From Frigidibacter sp. ROC022 (GTDB lineage Bacteria > Pseudomonadota > Alphaproteobacteria > Rhodobacterales > Rhodobacteraceae), in assembly GCF_024723735.1 (NCBI RefSeq), contig NZ_JANQDU010000001.1:992001-1056000 (forward strand): 64,000 nt of DNA. The letters run 5' to 3'. The position numbers and the translations under genes were made by a program. The notes under the pieces are model-generated. The model did not search any database. It was not told the origin of the DNA and saw only the letters and a program-made list of their open reading frames with translations. Of this stretch, positions 33,931-45,155 are shown in pieces. Within the stretch, counting starts at the first letter, position 1; each line of letters begins with the position of its first letter.

Positions 33931-35304
33931 TCAGCGATATGTGACTTGTTTGACGGCTGCGACCACCTCGGCCGGATTGATCAGCGCCAGCTTCTCGAGG
34001 TTGGCCGCATAGGGCATCGGCACATCCTTTCCGGTGCAGTTGAGGACCGGCGCATCAAGATAGTCGAAGGCATGGGTCATGATATAGGCCGAGAGGTGGT
34101 TGCCGATGGCACCCACCGGGAAGCCTTCCTCGACGGTCACGCAGCGGTTGGTCTTCTTCACGCTGTCGATCACCGTGGCGTAGTCGAGCGGGCGCAGGGT
34201 GCGCAGGTCGATCACCTCGGCCTCGATCCCCTCTTTCGCCAGCTCTTCCGCCGCCGCCATCGCATGGCTCATGCCGATGCCGAAGGAGACGATGGTGACA
34301 TCGGTTCCCTGCCGCTCGATCCGGGCCTTGCCGAAGGGGATGGTGAAATCGTCCAGCACCGGCACCTCGAAGCTGCGGCCATAGAGGATTTCGTTCTCCA
34401 GGAAGATCACCGGGTTCGGATCGCGGATCGCGGTCTTGAGCAGGCCCTTCGCATCCGCCGCCGACCAGGGCATGACGACCCGCAGGCCGGGCACCATCGC
34501 ATACCAGGCGGCATAGTCCTGCGAGTGCTGGGCGCCGACCCGGGCCGCGGCCCCGTTCGGACCGCGGAACACCATCGGGGCGCCCATCTGGCCGCCCGAC
34601 ATGTAGCGGGTCTTGGCCGCCGAGTTGATGATCTGGTCGATCGCCTGCATGGCGAAGTTGAAGGTCATGAACTCGACGATCGGGCGCAGCCCGCCAAAGG
34701 CGGCGCCGACCGCGATGCCGGTGAATCCGTGTTCGGTGATCGGGGTGTCGATCACCCGCTTCGGGCCGAACTCGTCCAGCAGGCCCTGGGAAATCTTGTA
34801 GGCGCCCTGATATTCGCCGACTTCCTCGCCCATCAGATAGACGCGGTCGTCGCGGCGCATTTCCTCGGCCATCGCCTCGCGTAGGGCCTCGCGCACCGTC
34901 ATGGTCTTCATTTCGGTGCCGGCGGGCCAGTCCGGGCTGGTATCGGCCTGTGGCGTGGCCGGGGCACTGGCCTGGGCCGCGACCGGCGCAGGGGCCGGGG
35001 CCTCGGCGGCAGGGGCTGCCGGGGCAGGGGCCTTGGCCGGGGCGGCGTCGGGCACCGCCTCGCCTTCCTCGACCAGCACCGCGATCGGCGCGTTCACCTT
35101 GACGCCTTCGGTGCCCTCGGCGACCAGCAGCTTGCCGACGATGCCCTCATCGACGGCCTCGAATTCCATCGTTGCCTTGTCGGTCTCGATCTCGGCCAGG
35201 ATCATCCCCGAGGTGACCGTATCCCCCTCTTTCACCAGCCATTTGGCCAGGGTGCCTTCCTCCATCGTCGGAGACAGCGCGGGCATGAGAATTTCAGTCG
35301 CCAT
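33931..35304 (-). CDS. pdhB: Pyruvate dehydrogenase E1 beta subunit with N-terminal lipoyl domain
   Basis: The 457-residue protein is longer than a plain E1-beta (about 330) because residues 1-80 form a lipoyl domain ([16 protein letters not shown]) joined by an Ala/Pro linker. The transketolase-like beta part follows: [57 protein letters not shown] and the C-terminal [13 protein letters not shown]. The fusion is typical of alphaproteobacteria. Its start shares one base with the pdhA stop. Confidence 0.96.
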   Translation of the reverse strand: MATEILMPALSPTMEEGTLAKWLVKEGDTVTSGMILAEIETDKATMEFEAVDEGIVGKLLVAEGTEGVKVNAPIAVLVEEGEAVPDAAPAKAPAPAAPAAEAPAPAPVAAQASAPATPQADTSPDWPAGTEMKTMTVREALREAMAEEMRRDDRVYLMGEEVGEYQGAYKISQGLLDEFGPKRVIDTPITEHGFTGIAVGAAFGGLRPIVEFMTFNFAMQAIDQIINSAAKTRYMSGGQMGAPMVFRGPNGAAARVGAQHSQDYAAWYAMVPGLRVVMPWSAADAKGLLKTAIRDPNPVIFLENEILYGRSFEVPVLDDFTIPFGKARIERQGTDVTIVSFGIGMSHAMAAAEELAKEGIEAEVIDLRTLRPLDYATVIDSVKKTNRCVTVEEGFPVGAIGNHLSAYIMTHAFDYLDAPVLNCTGKDVPMPYAANLEKLALINPAEVVAAVKQVTYR

Positions 35305-36302
35305 TACTGGGCCTCCGCGTAGATGTCAGTCCAAAGTTCGGCTTCGGCCGGTTCCGGGCTCTCCTTGGCGAACTCGGCCGCTTCGTTGACGATGTTCTTG
35401 ATCTCCTTGTCGATCGCCTTCAGGTCGTCCTCCGAGGCATGTTTGCCGTCGAGGATCATGGTGCGCACATGCTCGATCGCGTCCTTCTCGTCGCGCATCT
35501 TCTGCACCTCTTCGCGGGTCCGGTACTTGGCCGGGTCGGACATCGAGTGGCCGCGATAGCGGTAGGTCTTGATCTCGAGGATATAGGGCCCCTTGCCGGC
35601 CCGGCAGTGCGCCACCGCCTTCTCGCCGGCTGCCTTGACCGCCAGCACGTCCATGCCGTCGACCTCTTCGCCGGGAATGCCGTAGGCGAGGCCGCGCCCG
35701 TAGAGCGTCGTCGATTTGGTCGAGCGCTTGACCGAGGTGCCCATCGCATACTGGTTGTTCTCGATCACGAAGACCACCGGCAGATCCCAGAGTTCGGCCA
35801 TGTTGTAGGTTTCGTAGACCTGGCCCTGGTTGGCGGCGCCGTCACCGAAATAGGTGAAGGTCACGCGGCCGTTTTCCAGATACTTGTCCGCAAAGGCGAG
35901 CCCGGCGCCGATCGGCACCTGGGCGCCGACGATCCCGTGACCGCCGTAGAAGTGCTTTTCCTTCGAGAACATGTGCATCGAGCCGCCCTTGCCGCGGCTG
36001 TAGCCGCCCTCGCGGCCGGTCAGCTCGGCCATGACGCCCTTCGGGTCCATGCCGCAGGCCAGCATATGGCCATGGTCGCGGTAGGAGGTGACGCGCTTGT
36101 CGCCTTCCTCGGCGGTGGCTTCCAGCCCGACGACGACCGCTTCCTGACCGATGTAGAGGTGACAGAAGCCGCCGATCAGGCCCATGCCGTACAACTGGCC
36201 GGCCTTTTCCTCGAACCGACGGATCAGCAGCATTTCCCGGTAGAAATGCAGCAGGTCCTCTTTCGATGTATTGGGTTTCGCCTGCGTCTTTCTGGCTGCC
36301 AT
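35304..36302 (-). CDS. pdhA: Pyruvate dehydrogenase E1 alpha subunit
   Basis: The 332-residue protein has the thiamine-diphosphate motif [18 protein letters not shown] (GDG...N), then [18 protein letters not shown] and the phosphorylation-loop-like region [20 protein letters not shown]. With PdhB it decarboxylates pyruvate and acetylates E2. GGGGAGGAG precedes ATG 36302. It is the first gene of the operon; a palindrome lies 25 bp upstream of the start codon. Confidence 0.97.
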   Translation of the reverse strand: MAARKTQAKPNTSKEDLLHFYREMLLIRRFEEKAGQLYGMGLIGGFCHLYIGQEAVVVGLEATAEEGDKRVTSYRDHGHMLACGMDPKGVMAELTGREGGYSRGKGGSMHMFSKEKHFYGGHGIVGAQVPIGAGLAFADKYLENGRVTFTYFGDGAANQGQVYETYNMAELWDLPVVFVIENNQYAMGTSVKRSTKSTTLYGRGLAYGIPGEEVDGMDVLAVKAAGEKAVAHCRAGKGPYILEIKTYRYRGHSMSDPAKYRTREEVQKMRDEKDAIEHVRTMILDGKHASEDDLKAIDKEIKNIVNEAAEFAKESPEPAEAELWTDIYAEAQ

Positions 36303-36326
36303 GCGGCACTCCTCCCCTGGCGCGAA

Positions 36327-36348
36327 GATAGTTTAACGTTAAACTATC
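36327..36348. promoter_or_regulatory. Perfect 22-bp palindrome in the pdhA promoter region (candidate operator)
   Basis: GATAGTTTAAC (36327-36337) is followed directly by its exact reverse complement (36338-36348). It is AT-rich in a GC-rich genome. On the minus strand it lies just after TTGGCA...TAGTTT, a weak promoter match that it would overlap. Size and symmetry fit a dimeric winged-helix regulator (MarR, GntR or LysR type). It does not match the enteric PdhR site. Confidence 0.65.
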
Positions 36349-36478
36349 TAATATCCTATCCTTGCCAAGGAGTGTAGCGCATTTTCGCGGCTTGGAAACA
36401 GGGCAGACATGCAAAAGGCGAATGGCTGCCAGTGCTGCGGCGTCAACCGGGGCGGGGCCGTGGCCCCGCGCCCGCGGG

Positions 36479-37795
36479 TCAATGGACGATCTCGCCCTCT
36501 TCGACGAACATGTTGGCCCAGGCGCGGTCGATCAGCTCGGGCGTCATCTGGTAGGGGATGCCCTCGAACTCGCAGATCGCGATCATCTGGTCGATCAGGA
36601 AGATCGGCTGATAGTTGGCGTAGACATTGTCGATGGTCGGGTATTTCACCTTGATCAGATGGACCAGCGCCTGTTCGTCCAGCGGCATCTTCTTCTTGCG
36701 CGCCACCATGGCGAAGATCTTCAGGAAGTCTTCCTGGCTGGGGCCGTCGATCTTGATCTTGAAGAAGATCCGGCGCAGCGCCGCCTTGTCGAAGATCTTG
36801 TTCGGGTGGAAGTTGGTCGAGAAGATCACCAGCGTGTCGAAGGGTACCTCGAACTTCTCGCCCGATTGCAGGGCGAGGATATCGCGGCTTTCCTCCAGCG
36901 GCACGATCCAGCGGTTGACGATCGCCTGCGGCGGTTCCTTCTGGCGGCCGAGGTCGTCCACGATGAAGACGCCGCCCGAGGATTTCATCTGCAAAGGTGC
37001 CTGGTAGGTCCGCGAGGTGGGGTTGTAGACGAGGTCGAGCATCTCCAGCGACAGTTCACCGCCGGTGATCACCGTTGGACGCTCGCAATAGACATAGCGG
37101 CGGTCGTATTTGGCGGCGGTGCGGCGCAGCGAATTGGGATCGTCCTCGGGTTCGGGCGCGAGGGTGTGCACGATCGGGTCGTAGACCGAGATCACCTGGC
37201 CCTGGTATTCGACGGCGCGGGGAACATAGATCGTGTCGCCGAGGGCGTCGCGGATACCGTTCGAGATCGAGGATTTGCCGTTGCCCGGCGGGCCGTACAT
37301 GAGGATCGAGCGGCCCGAGCCGACGGCGGGGCCGAGATGGTCGATCAGTTCGGGCGGCAGGATCAGATGGCCCATGGCGCCCAGCAGCCGGTCGCGGGTC
37401 ATGGTGATGTTGCGGATCGACTGTCTCTTCATCTGGATGCCGTAGCGTTCCAGCGGCACCGGCATGGCGCCGAAATATTCGGACTGGGACAGCGCATCCA
37501 GCGCCCGCGCCTTGCCGGCGTCGGCCAGCTGATAGCCCATCTCCTTGCCGGCGGTGGCGCTCAGGGTGCCGGTGGCTTCCACAAGCCGCTGGCTTCGCGC
37601 CAGATCGACCAGTTCCTGCGTCACCGGGATCGGCAGGCAGAGCACGCGCGACAGGGCGCTGACCTCGGTCAGGTTCTGCCGGAACATGGTCTTCAGCAGG
37701 ATGTCGCGCAGCATGACGGTGTTCAGGCCGGTGTCGGCCAGGTCCTTGGGCTGCGGCGGCGCGATGATGCCGGAGGTCTGGGTCTGGATGTTCAT
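36479..37795 (-). CDS. AAA+ ATPase of unknown role beside the Tad locus
   Basis: The 438-residue protein has Walker A GPPGNGKSS at 168-176, Walker B GVFIVDD at 275-281 and a sensor-like IFSTNFHPN at about 325-333. An N-terminal winged-helix-like region (residues 30-95) precedes the ATPase. The C-terminal part is helical. Homologues are common in Rhodobacterales and often sit near pilus genes, but I know of no assigned function. A MoxR-like remodelling role is possible. It is separated from the Tad genes by one divergent gene. Confidence 0.8.
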   Translation of the reverse strand: MNIQTQTSGIIAPPQPKDLADTGLNTVMLRDILLKTMFRQNLTEVSALSRVLCLPIPVTQELVDLARSQRLVEATGTLSATAGKEMGYQLADAGKARALDALSQSEYFGAMPVPLERYGIQMKRQSIRNITMTRDRLLGAMGHLILPPELIDHLGPAVGSGRSILMYGPPGNGKSSISNGIRDALGDTIYVPRAVEYQGQVISVYDPIVHTLAPEPEDDPNSLRRTAAKYDRRYVYCERPTVITGGELSLEMLDLVYNPTSRTYQAPLQMKSSGGVFIVDDLGRQKEPPQAIVNRWIVPLEESRDILALQSGEKFEVPFDTLVIFSTNFHPNKIFDKAALRRIFFKIKIDGPSQEDFLKIFAMVARKKKMPLDEQALVHLIKVKYPTIDNVYANYQPIFLIDQMIAICEFEGIPYQMTPELIDRAWANMFVEEGEIVH

Positions 37796-37948
37796 GGTCG
37801 AGCCTGTTGAATGCTTATTGCGAACTGCTTCTTGTTTTGTGTCGAATCTACCACCTGAACCCCGTTTTGGACACTAATTTCGGCGATTTGTTGGCGGTGC
37901 GATGCCGGGGCCGATAGAGTTTGCGAAAAAATCGACAGGAGCAGCCCC

Positions 37949-39577
37949 TTGAAGCGACCCAACCCAGTTCTTCTGTTCGGGCTTCTTGCCGCGGCTCTGG
38001 CTTTGATCGGCGGCATGGAACTGCTGAAGGGCGGGGTCTTCATTGCCAAGCATGAAGGCGACACGCTGCATCTGCTGGACATCGTCAGCCGGATGGCCGA
38101 TGGCCAGCGCATCCATCAGGATTTCATGACCCCGATCGGGGTCCTGGCCTTTGCGCCGATCGTGGCGGTCTTTGCCGCAGGGGCGACGATCGGCAAGGCG
38201 ATGATCCTGGCGCAGATCGGCACGGCGCTGGTGCTGTTGCCGGCGATCTGGTGGGTGGCGCAGCGCCTGCCGCGGCTGGCGGCCTATCTGGTCGGGCTCT
38301 ATCTGGTCGTGCTGTGCATGGCGCTGACCTATGGCGGCACCGAAGTCACCCTGTCGATGTCCATGCATTACAACCGATGGGCCTGGGTCCTGGCCTATCT
38401 GGCGCTGCTGCCGGCCCTGGTCCCGGCCCGGGCCAGGCGCCGCGCCGAGACCCTGGACGGGCTGGTGATCGGCCTGGCGATGGCGGCGCTGGTGCTGCTG
38501 AAGATCACCTATTTCATGGCCCTGCTGCTGCCGGTCGTGGTTTCGCTGGCAATGCTGAACGCCCGGCGGACGCTGTTGACGGCGTTTCTGGCCGGGGTCG
38601 CGGTGGCGCTGGTGGTGACGCTCTGGGGCGGGCCGGCCTTCTGGCTGGGCTATATCGGCGATCTCAGGACGGTCGCCGAGTCGCCCCTGCGGACCCAGCC
38701 GGGCCTGCCGATCGGAAACCTGATGGGGGCGCCGTCCTTCCTGCCGATCAACATCCTGCTGCTGCTGTCGGTGGTGCTGATGCGGCAGGCGCATCGCGGC
38801 CGGGTCGGGCTGGTGCTGCTGCTGTTGCTGCCCAGCATGCTCTATATCGAGCTGCAGAATTTCGGCAACGATCCGCAATGGCTGGTCCTGCTGGGCGTGC
38901 TCTTGATGACGCTGCGGCCCGGCGCCGAGATGGTCAACGGCTGGGGCTGGAACCTGCGCAACGCCTTCAACCTGACGGCGGCGGCGGTGATGGCCTTTGC
39001 GGCGCCCTCGGTGCTCAACCTCGGCTATTCACCCTGGCGGCATCTCTGGCTCGACACGTCGGACTATGTCGCGATGATCCCCAACAACCCGCGCTATGGC
39101 GACCTGGGCCTGCCACAGGTGCGCTATGCCCGCGCCGACGGGAAGATTCCCCTGGATGGCGAGGGATCGGGGCTGGATCATCTGGCGAGCTTTGCCGAGC
39201 GCGACAAGGACGAGGCCGAACTGTCGGGGGAACCATTGCGCAGCTGCGGCCTGGAAATGGGGATCGAAGGGGTTTTCGACGCGGTGGCCGGGGATCTGAA
39301 GAAGGCGGGCTTCGAGGGCCGGCGGATTTTCGAAGCCGATCTGTTCAACGCGCTGTGGCTGTTCGGTGATTTCCCGCCGCTGATCGGCGCCGCGCCCTGG
39401 TATTACGGCGGCACGCCCGGGATGGCGGATGCCGATCTGGTGCTGGTGCCCGAATGCGCGGTCAGCCTGCCGGCCCGCAAGACCAAGCTCGATGCGATCA
39501 GCGAGGCCGGCTATGTGCTGGCGCCTATTCGCGAGACGCCGCTCTACACGCTTTACAGCGTTACCCCGCCCGGGTGA
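37949..39577 (+). CDS. Polytopic membrane protein, GT-C glycosyltransferase-like
   Basis: The 542-residue protein has about ten hydrophobic helices in its first 370 residues (e.g. VLLFGLLAAALALIGGMELL, LLLLSVVLMRQ) and a soluble C-terminal domain of about 170 residues. The early loop with HEGDTLHLLDIVSRMADGQ between the first two helices resembles the acidic loop of GT-C polyprenyl-sugar transferases. No confident substrate. The start is TTG 37949 with CAGGAG 7 nt upstream. It may glycosylate envelope or pilus components; that is inference from position only. Confidence 0.65.
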   Translation: MKRPNPVLLFGLLAAALALIGGMELLKGGVFIAKHEGDTLHLLDIVSRMADGQRIHQDFMTPIGVLAFAPIVAVFAAGATIGKAMILAQIGTALVLLPAIWWVAQRLPRLAAYLVGLYLVVLCMALTYGGTEVTLSMSMHYNRWAWVLAYLALLPALVPARARRRAETLDGLVIGLAMAALVLLKITYFMALLLPVVVSLAMLNARRTLLTAFLAGVAVALVVTLWGGPAFWLGYIGDLRTVAESPLRTQPGLPIGNLMGAPSFLPINILLLLSVVLMRQAHRGRVGLVLLLLLPSMLYIELQNFGNDPQWLVLLGVLLMTLRPGAEMVNGWGWNLRNAFNLTAAAVMAFAAPSVLNLGYSPWRHLWLDTSDYVAMIPNNPRYGDLGLPQVRYARADGKIPLDGEGSGLDHLASFAERDKDEAELSGEPLRSCGLEMGIEGVFDAVAGDLKKAGFEGRRIFEADLFNALWLFGDFPPLIGAAPWYYGGTPGMADADLVLVPECAVSLPARKTKLDAISEAGYVLAPIRETPLYTLYSVTPPG

Positions 39578-39653
39578 GGCGTTAAGGGCCGATGGCTGCG
39601 GGGGGCAGTCCCGTGTCCGGCAGTTGCACCTGCGGGCGCCGGTCCGGGCGGTC

Positions 39654-40181
39654 TCAGACCCCGTAGACCGCGACCAGGATCAGGTAGAAGATCAGCGCGC
39701 CGCCCAGAGCCAGGCCCATCGGAAAGTCATGCCGGGTCCAGCTCTGCCACTCCGGGGTGACGCGGCGGGCGAAGGGCAGGGCGCGAAAGCCCCGATGGGT
39801 GGCGAAGGCGGCCAGGAGCACCGAGGCGAAGAGGATCATGATCAGCTTGCCGTCGGCGGTCGCCACCAGGGGTGAGGCGGCGGCGGCGAATTTCACGTCT
39901 CCGGCGCCGACGCCGCCGAACTGGTTCAGAAAGAAGCCGATTGCCAGCACCGCCAGCGCCTGCACCAGCCGCCAGCCGTATTCGGGCAGCGGCAGCGCCA
40001 CCAGCCCGGCCCCCAGGAAGCAGCCGAACAGCAGCAGCACCGACTTGTTGGGAATCCGCATTGCCTTCAGGTCGGTCCAGGCCACATAGACCGAGATCGG
40101 CACCGCGAAGGGCAGGAACCACCAGGCTGACCACCGGCTGGCGGCCACCGGCGGGTCAATCGACGCTAGCCAGTCCAGCAT
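39654..40181 (-). CDS. cpaA: Flp prepilin peptidase (A24 family)
   Basis: The 175-residue membrane protein has five or so helices. The two catalytic Asp of type IV prepilin peptidases are in VAWTDLKAMRIPNK (about residue 36) and GVGAGDVKFAAA (about 92, GxGDxK). It lacks the N-methyltransferase domain, as TadV/CpaA enzymes do. It cleaves Flp prepilins after Gly. It is the distal gene of the minus-strand Tad set. Confidence 0.92.
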   Translation of the reverse strand: MLDWLASIDPPVAASRWSAWWFLPFAVPISVYVAWTDLKAMRIPNKSVLLLFGCFLGAGLVALPLPEYGWRLVQALAVLAIGFFLNQFGGVGAGDVKFAAAASPLVATADGKLIMILFASVLLAAFATHRGFRALPFARRVTPEWQSWTRHDFPMGLALGGALIFYLILVAVYGV

Positions 40182-40186
40182 CGGCT

Positions 40187-41047
40187 TCAGCCGTTCGAGA
40201 CATTGGCTTCCAGCGCCTTGAGGCTCCGCACCGCGGCCTCGAAGTGCTGGGGATTGGTGTCGATGGCTTCGCGCAACAGGCCCTTGCCGATCGTCACGTC
40301 GCCCTGCTTGATCGCGGCCAATGCCAGCGTGTAGAGCAGCTGCGCCCGCTCTTCCTGCGTCATCGGCACCACCGGCAGATCGTAGATCCGCTGTGCGCCG
40401 CGTGCCAGGACGAGGTTGTTCTTGGCGGTGAACAGGTTTCGGTCATAGGTGATCGCCTGACCGAATTTCTGCTCGGCGGCCTTGTAGTCGCCGCGGGTCA
40501 GTTTCGAGTAACCCCAGTTGTTGTAGGTTGTCGCCGGGGTCGTGGTCAGGCCGACGGCGGTTTCGTAGAAGCTGTCGGCCTTGTCCCATTTCTTCTGGGT
40601 GTCGGCGATCATCGCTTCCAGCCGGTAGCGCTTGAAGGTCTCATGCGTCGGCGGGACCTGGTTCAGGACCTTCTCGGCCTCGTCCCATTTGTTGTTGCGG
40701 ATCAGCGCATCGGCCAGTTCCACCTTGTCGTCCAGGGTCGAGTTGGGATCGGCCACGACCGCGGCCCAGGCCTGGGCGGCTTCGGGGTTGCGCTTGGCGC
40801 GGATCAGCGATTGCGCATAGCCGCGCTTCAGATCGACCCGATCCGGGTTCTGGGCCAGGGTCTTCTTGAAATAGGCCACCGCCTCGTTCGGGTCGGCAAC
40901 GGTCAGCATGATGTCGTTGAGATTGCTCTCGTCGATGACGTTGACGTCCTTCAGGGCGCGTTCGACCTCGGCATCCGAGCTCTTCTGGCATCCAGAAACG
41001 GCAACCGCTCCGCCTAGGCAGAGCGTCAGAATCAGTGAATGGCGCAT
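40187..41047 (-). CDS. TPR lipoprotein of the Tad locus
   Basis: The 286-residue protein begins with a lipoprotein signal (LILTLCLGGAVAVSGC). It contains about five TPR-like repeats, such as NPDRVDLKRGYAQSLIRAKR and TTTPATTYNNWGYSKLTRGD. TadD-type lipoproteins help secretin assembly. ATG 41047 begins the signal; the frame extends upstream to 41227 into the next gene. It ends 6 bp before cpaA. Confidence 0.85.
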   Translation of the reverse strand: MRHSLILTLCLGGAVAVSGCQKSSDAEVERALKDVNVIDESNLNDIMLTVADPNEAVAYFKKTLAQNPDRVDLKRGYAQSLIRAKRNPEAAQAWAAVVADPNSTLDDKVELADALIRNNKWDEAEKVLNQVPPTHETFKRYRLEAMIADTQKKWDKADSFYETAVGLTTTPATTYNNWGYSKLTRGDYKAAEQKFGQAITYDRNLFTAKNNLVLARGAQRIYDLPVVPMTQEERAQLLYTLALAAIKQGDVTIGKGLLREAIDTNPQHFEAAVRSLKALEANVSNG

Positions 41048-41087
41048 GGCCTGCGTCCTTGTCCTGCTCTCTATGCTCTTCGCTTTT

Positions 41088-41648
41088 CTAGTGTTCTGAG
41101 AGAAGCAGGTATTCCCCGCTTCCACGTCGCACCAATGCGAAGTTGTTATCCGGTTCAGAGTAACTTGGATTGTCCAGTTTGGCCAATGCCAAACGCAGAT
41201 TATCGCGGATCCGGGCACTTTCGCCACTGTCGAGCGCGTAGGCCCGCTTGAAGGTCTCGACCGCTTCGCCGATCTTGCCGCGTTCCATCAGGACCACGCC
41301 CAGGTTGTTCCAGGCCGGAACGAAGGTCTGGTCCACCTCCAGGGCGCGGCGCAGCAGCAGTTCGGCCTGACCCAGGCGGCCGAGGCCGAGATTGGCTGAA
41401 CCTATGGCCGACAGCACATCGACCGAGGTGCCGTGTTCGGCGGCGGCGCGGTAATAGGCCTTCAGCGCCAGGTCGTATTCGCCGGCGGCCATCAGCCTGT
41501 GGCCGACGATCAGCCCGTCGACGGATTCGCCGCGGGCGCGCAGGGCAGGGGCATAGGGATTTCCGTCAAGACCAGGGCCGCCCGCGTTTCCGCAGGCGGC
41601 CAGCAAGGCGAGGCTGAGAAAGGCGGCTGCCCTGTTGTGTCCGGTCAT
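41088..41648 (-). CDS. tadD: TPR lipoprotein, TadD-like
   Basis: The 186-residue protein has a lipobox (LSLALLAACG) and TPR units such as MAAGEYDLALKAYYRAAAEH, LGLGRLGQAELLLRRALEVD and VPAWNNLGVVLMERGKIGEA. TadD is the usual TPR lipoprotein of Tad systems and pilots the secretin. Here two TPR lipoprotein genes are adjacent; which is the functional TadD cannot be decided from sequence. Confidence 0.85.
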   Translation of the reverse strand: MTGHNRAAAFLSLALLAACGNAGGPGLDGNPYAPALRARGESVDGLIVGHRLMAAGEYDLALKAYYRAAAEHGTSVDVLSAIGSANLGLGRLGQAELLLRRALEVDQTFVPAWNNLGVVLMERGKIGEAVETFKRAYALDSGESARIRDNLRLALAKLDNPSYSEPDNNFALVRRGSGEYLLLSEH

Positions 41649-41698
41649 CAGGTCCTTTTTCCGCCCGGGCCGCGACCCGGGTGATGTCTTGCAGTGCC

Positions 41699-42703
41699 TC
41701 AGAACTTCGCGTTGTTCAGCGTCTGGTAGATATCGTAGAGCGAAGGCCCGATCAGGATGATCAGAAGCGGCGGCACCGTCAGCATCATTGTGGCAAGGGT
41801 CATCTTGGTCGGCAAGGTGTTGGCCTTCTCTTCGGCGCGCATTACGCGCTTGTCGCGCATTTCTGCCGCATAGACCCGCAGGGCTTCGGCGATCGACGTG
41901 CCGAAAGAGGCCGACTGGATCAGCACGGTGACGAAAGAGGCGACATCGACCACACCGGCCCGTTCGGACATGTCGCGCAGCACCGAAATCTTGTCCTTGC
42001 CGGCCTTGACCTCGTAGCTGACGATGTCGAATTCGTCGGCCAGGGCAGGGAAGCCGGCGCGGATTTCCTTGGCGACGCGGATGATCGACTGATCCAGCGA
42101 CTGGCCGGCCTCGACGCAGACCAGCATCATGTCCAGCGCGTCGGGAAAGCCGTTGGTGATCTCTTCCTGCCGGGTCTGCTGGCGCTTGGTGACCCAGTAT
42201 TTCGGCAGCATGTAACCCGCGATGCCGGGGCCGAGGATGACCAGCATCATCTTGGTCGGGGTCATCGGCTCGTCATTGGTGGCGCCTTGCAGCACCGCAT
42301 AGGCGACACCGGCGATCAGCAGCAGGATGCCCAGGGCGAATTGCGCGAAATGATAGTGCCGCACCGCGTTCTTGGAGCGGTAGCCGGCCTGCACCAGCTT
42401 CAGCTTGATCGCCGAATACTGCGCCTCGTCCTGCGGTTCGAGGAAGGTGGCGTATTTCTCGAGCTTGTCCTTCTTGGTCTCGGCGCGCAGCGACTTTTCC
42501 TTGCCGCCCTTGGCCTTGGCGCTCGGAATGCGCTGTTCGCGCAGCCGCTCCAGCGGGTCCTTCTGCTTTTTCAGCAGGACCGGCAGGGTCAGCAGGATCA
42601 GGAAGAAGCCTGCCACTCCGGCCAGAACCAGCGGGCCGAAGGGGCCCAGCGTGTCGGTGAGCATCGCGTTGAACGGTGCAAAGATGCCTTTGAGAGTTTC
42701 CAT
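41699..42703 (-). CDS. tadC: Tad inner-membrane platform protein TadC
   Basis: The 334-residue protein has a type II secretion F (GspF) domain with four or so membrane helices. Motifs include FPDALDMMLVCVEAGQSLDQ, VAKEIRAGFPALADEF and LRDMSERAGVVDVASFVTVL, then MRAEEKANTLPTKMTLATMM. With TadB it forms the membrane platform driven by the TadA ATPase. The gene starts 9 bp after the tadB stop. Confidence 0.94.
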   Translation of the reverse strand: METLKGIFAPFNAMLTDTLGPFGPLVLAGVAGFFLILLTLPVLLKKQKDPLERLREQRIPSAKAKGGKEKSLRAETKKDKLEKYATFLEPQDEAQYSAIKLKLVQAGYRSKNAVRHYHFAQFALGILLLIAGVAYAVLQGATNDEPMTPTKMMLVILGPGIAGYMLPKYWVTKRQQTRQEEITNGFPDALDMMLVCVEAGQSLDQSIIRVAKEIRAGFPALADEFDIVSYEVKAGKDKISVLRDMSERAGVVDVASFVTVLIQSASFGTSIAEALRVYAAEMRDKRVMRAEEKANTLPTKMTLATMMLTVPPLLIILIGPSLYDIYQTLNNAKF

Positions 42704-42712
42704 GGTCGGCCC

Positions 42713-43681
42713 CTACACCTTGATGTTCACGAGCATGCGCATAACGAAGATATTGACCGTCAGGAACGCGGCGACGATCAGACAGGCCGGGATGAAGACC
42801 GACGTCTGCTTGACCTCGTCGTAATAGCCGGGCTGCAGGACGTTGATCATCACCAGCGCGCCGAGCGGGAAGACCGACAGGAACATGCCCGACCATTTCG
42901 CTTCGGCAGTGATCGCCTTGACCCGACGGAACAGCTTGAAGCGGGCCCGGATCACCTTCGACAGACCGTCCAGGATCTCGGCCAGGTTGCCGCCCGACTG
43001 CTGCTGGATCGAGACCGCGACCGCGAGGAAGCGCATGTCCTGGGTGTCGATCCGCTCGGCCATGTTCTTCAGGCTTTCGCTCATGTCGCGGCCATAGGCG
43101 GCCTCGTCGGCGATGACGCCCATTTCCGAGCCCAGCGGGTCCGGCACTTCCTTGGCGACGATGTTCACCGCCGAGGAGAACGGGTGGCCGACGCGCAGCG
43201 AGCGCACCATCAGCTCGACCGCATCCGGCAATTGTTCCTCGATCATCGCCATCCGCTTCTTGGCCTTCTTGTTGACCCAGACGTAGATGCCGCCGATCCC
43301 CATGGCGATTGCCACCGCGATCCGCACCGGCAGTTCGGCCGCCGTGGCCACGGTCAGCCCCATGAAGGCGACCACCGCCAGCACGCCCATCATGATGATC
43401 AGCTGCGAGGGGGTGAAGGCGATGTTGGCCTTCTGCGCCTTGTTGGCGAGGATCGCGTAGAGCGGGATCGAGCGCGACTTGAGGTGCTGGCTCATCTCCT
43501 TGCGGAGCTGTTCCAGAACCTGCTCGCGGCCCTGACCCTTTTCCAGCATCTCGAGCCGGCGGTTGACCCGGTTGTTGAGCGAAATGGATTTGCCGAAGAC
43601 CGTCAGGTAGACGCCTTCGACCAGGACCAGCACGGCGATGAAGATCAGGCCGTAGATGATCGGTTCGGCTGAGATGACCAT
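42713..43681 (-). CDS. tadB: Tad inner-membrane platform protein TadB
   Basis: The 322-residue protein has helices at the N-terminus (IIYGLIFIAVLVLVEGVYLT), the middle and the C-terminus, plus the GspF-like domain with LPDAVELMVRSLRVGHPFSS and SIQQQSGGNLAEILDGLSKV. It pairs with TadC. ATG 43681 is chosen; the longer frame to 43744 enters cpaF. Confidence 0.94.
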   Translation of the reverse strand: MVISAEPIIYGLIFIAVLVLVEGVYLTVFGKSISLNNRVNRRLEMLEKGQGREQVLEQLRKEMSQHLKSRSIPLYAILANKAQKANIAFTPSQLIIMMGVLAVVAFMGLTVATAAELPVRIAVAIAMGIGGIYVWVNKKAKKRMAMIEEQLPDAVELMVRSLRVGHPFSSAVNIVAKEVPDPLGSEMGVIADEAAYGRDMSESLKNMAERIDTQDMRFLAVAVSIQQQSGGNLAEILDGLSKVIRARFKLFRRVKAITAEAKWSGMFLSVFPLGALVMINVLQPGYYDEVKQTSVFIPACLIVAAFLTVNIFVMRMLVNIKV

Positions 43682-43692
43682 GAAACTCGCTC

Positions 43693-45135
<1,443 letters not shown>

Positions 45136-45155
45136 GGGCGATTACTCCTTGGACC

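Noticed and set aside
41681-43672. 663-residue plus-strand frame opposite tadB and tadC
   Set aside because: It is antisense to two clear Tad genes; its Asp/His/Gln-rich translation is an artefact of codon bias.
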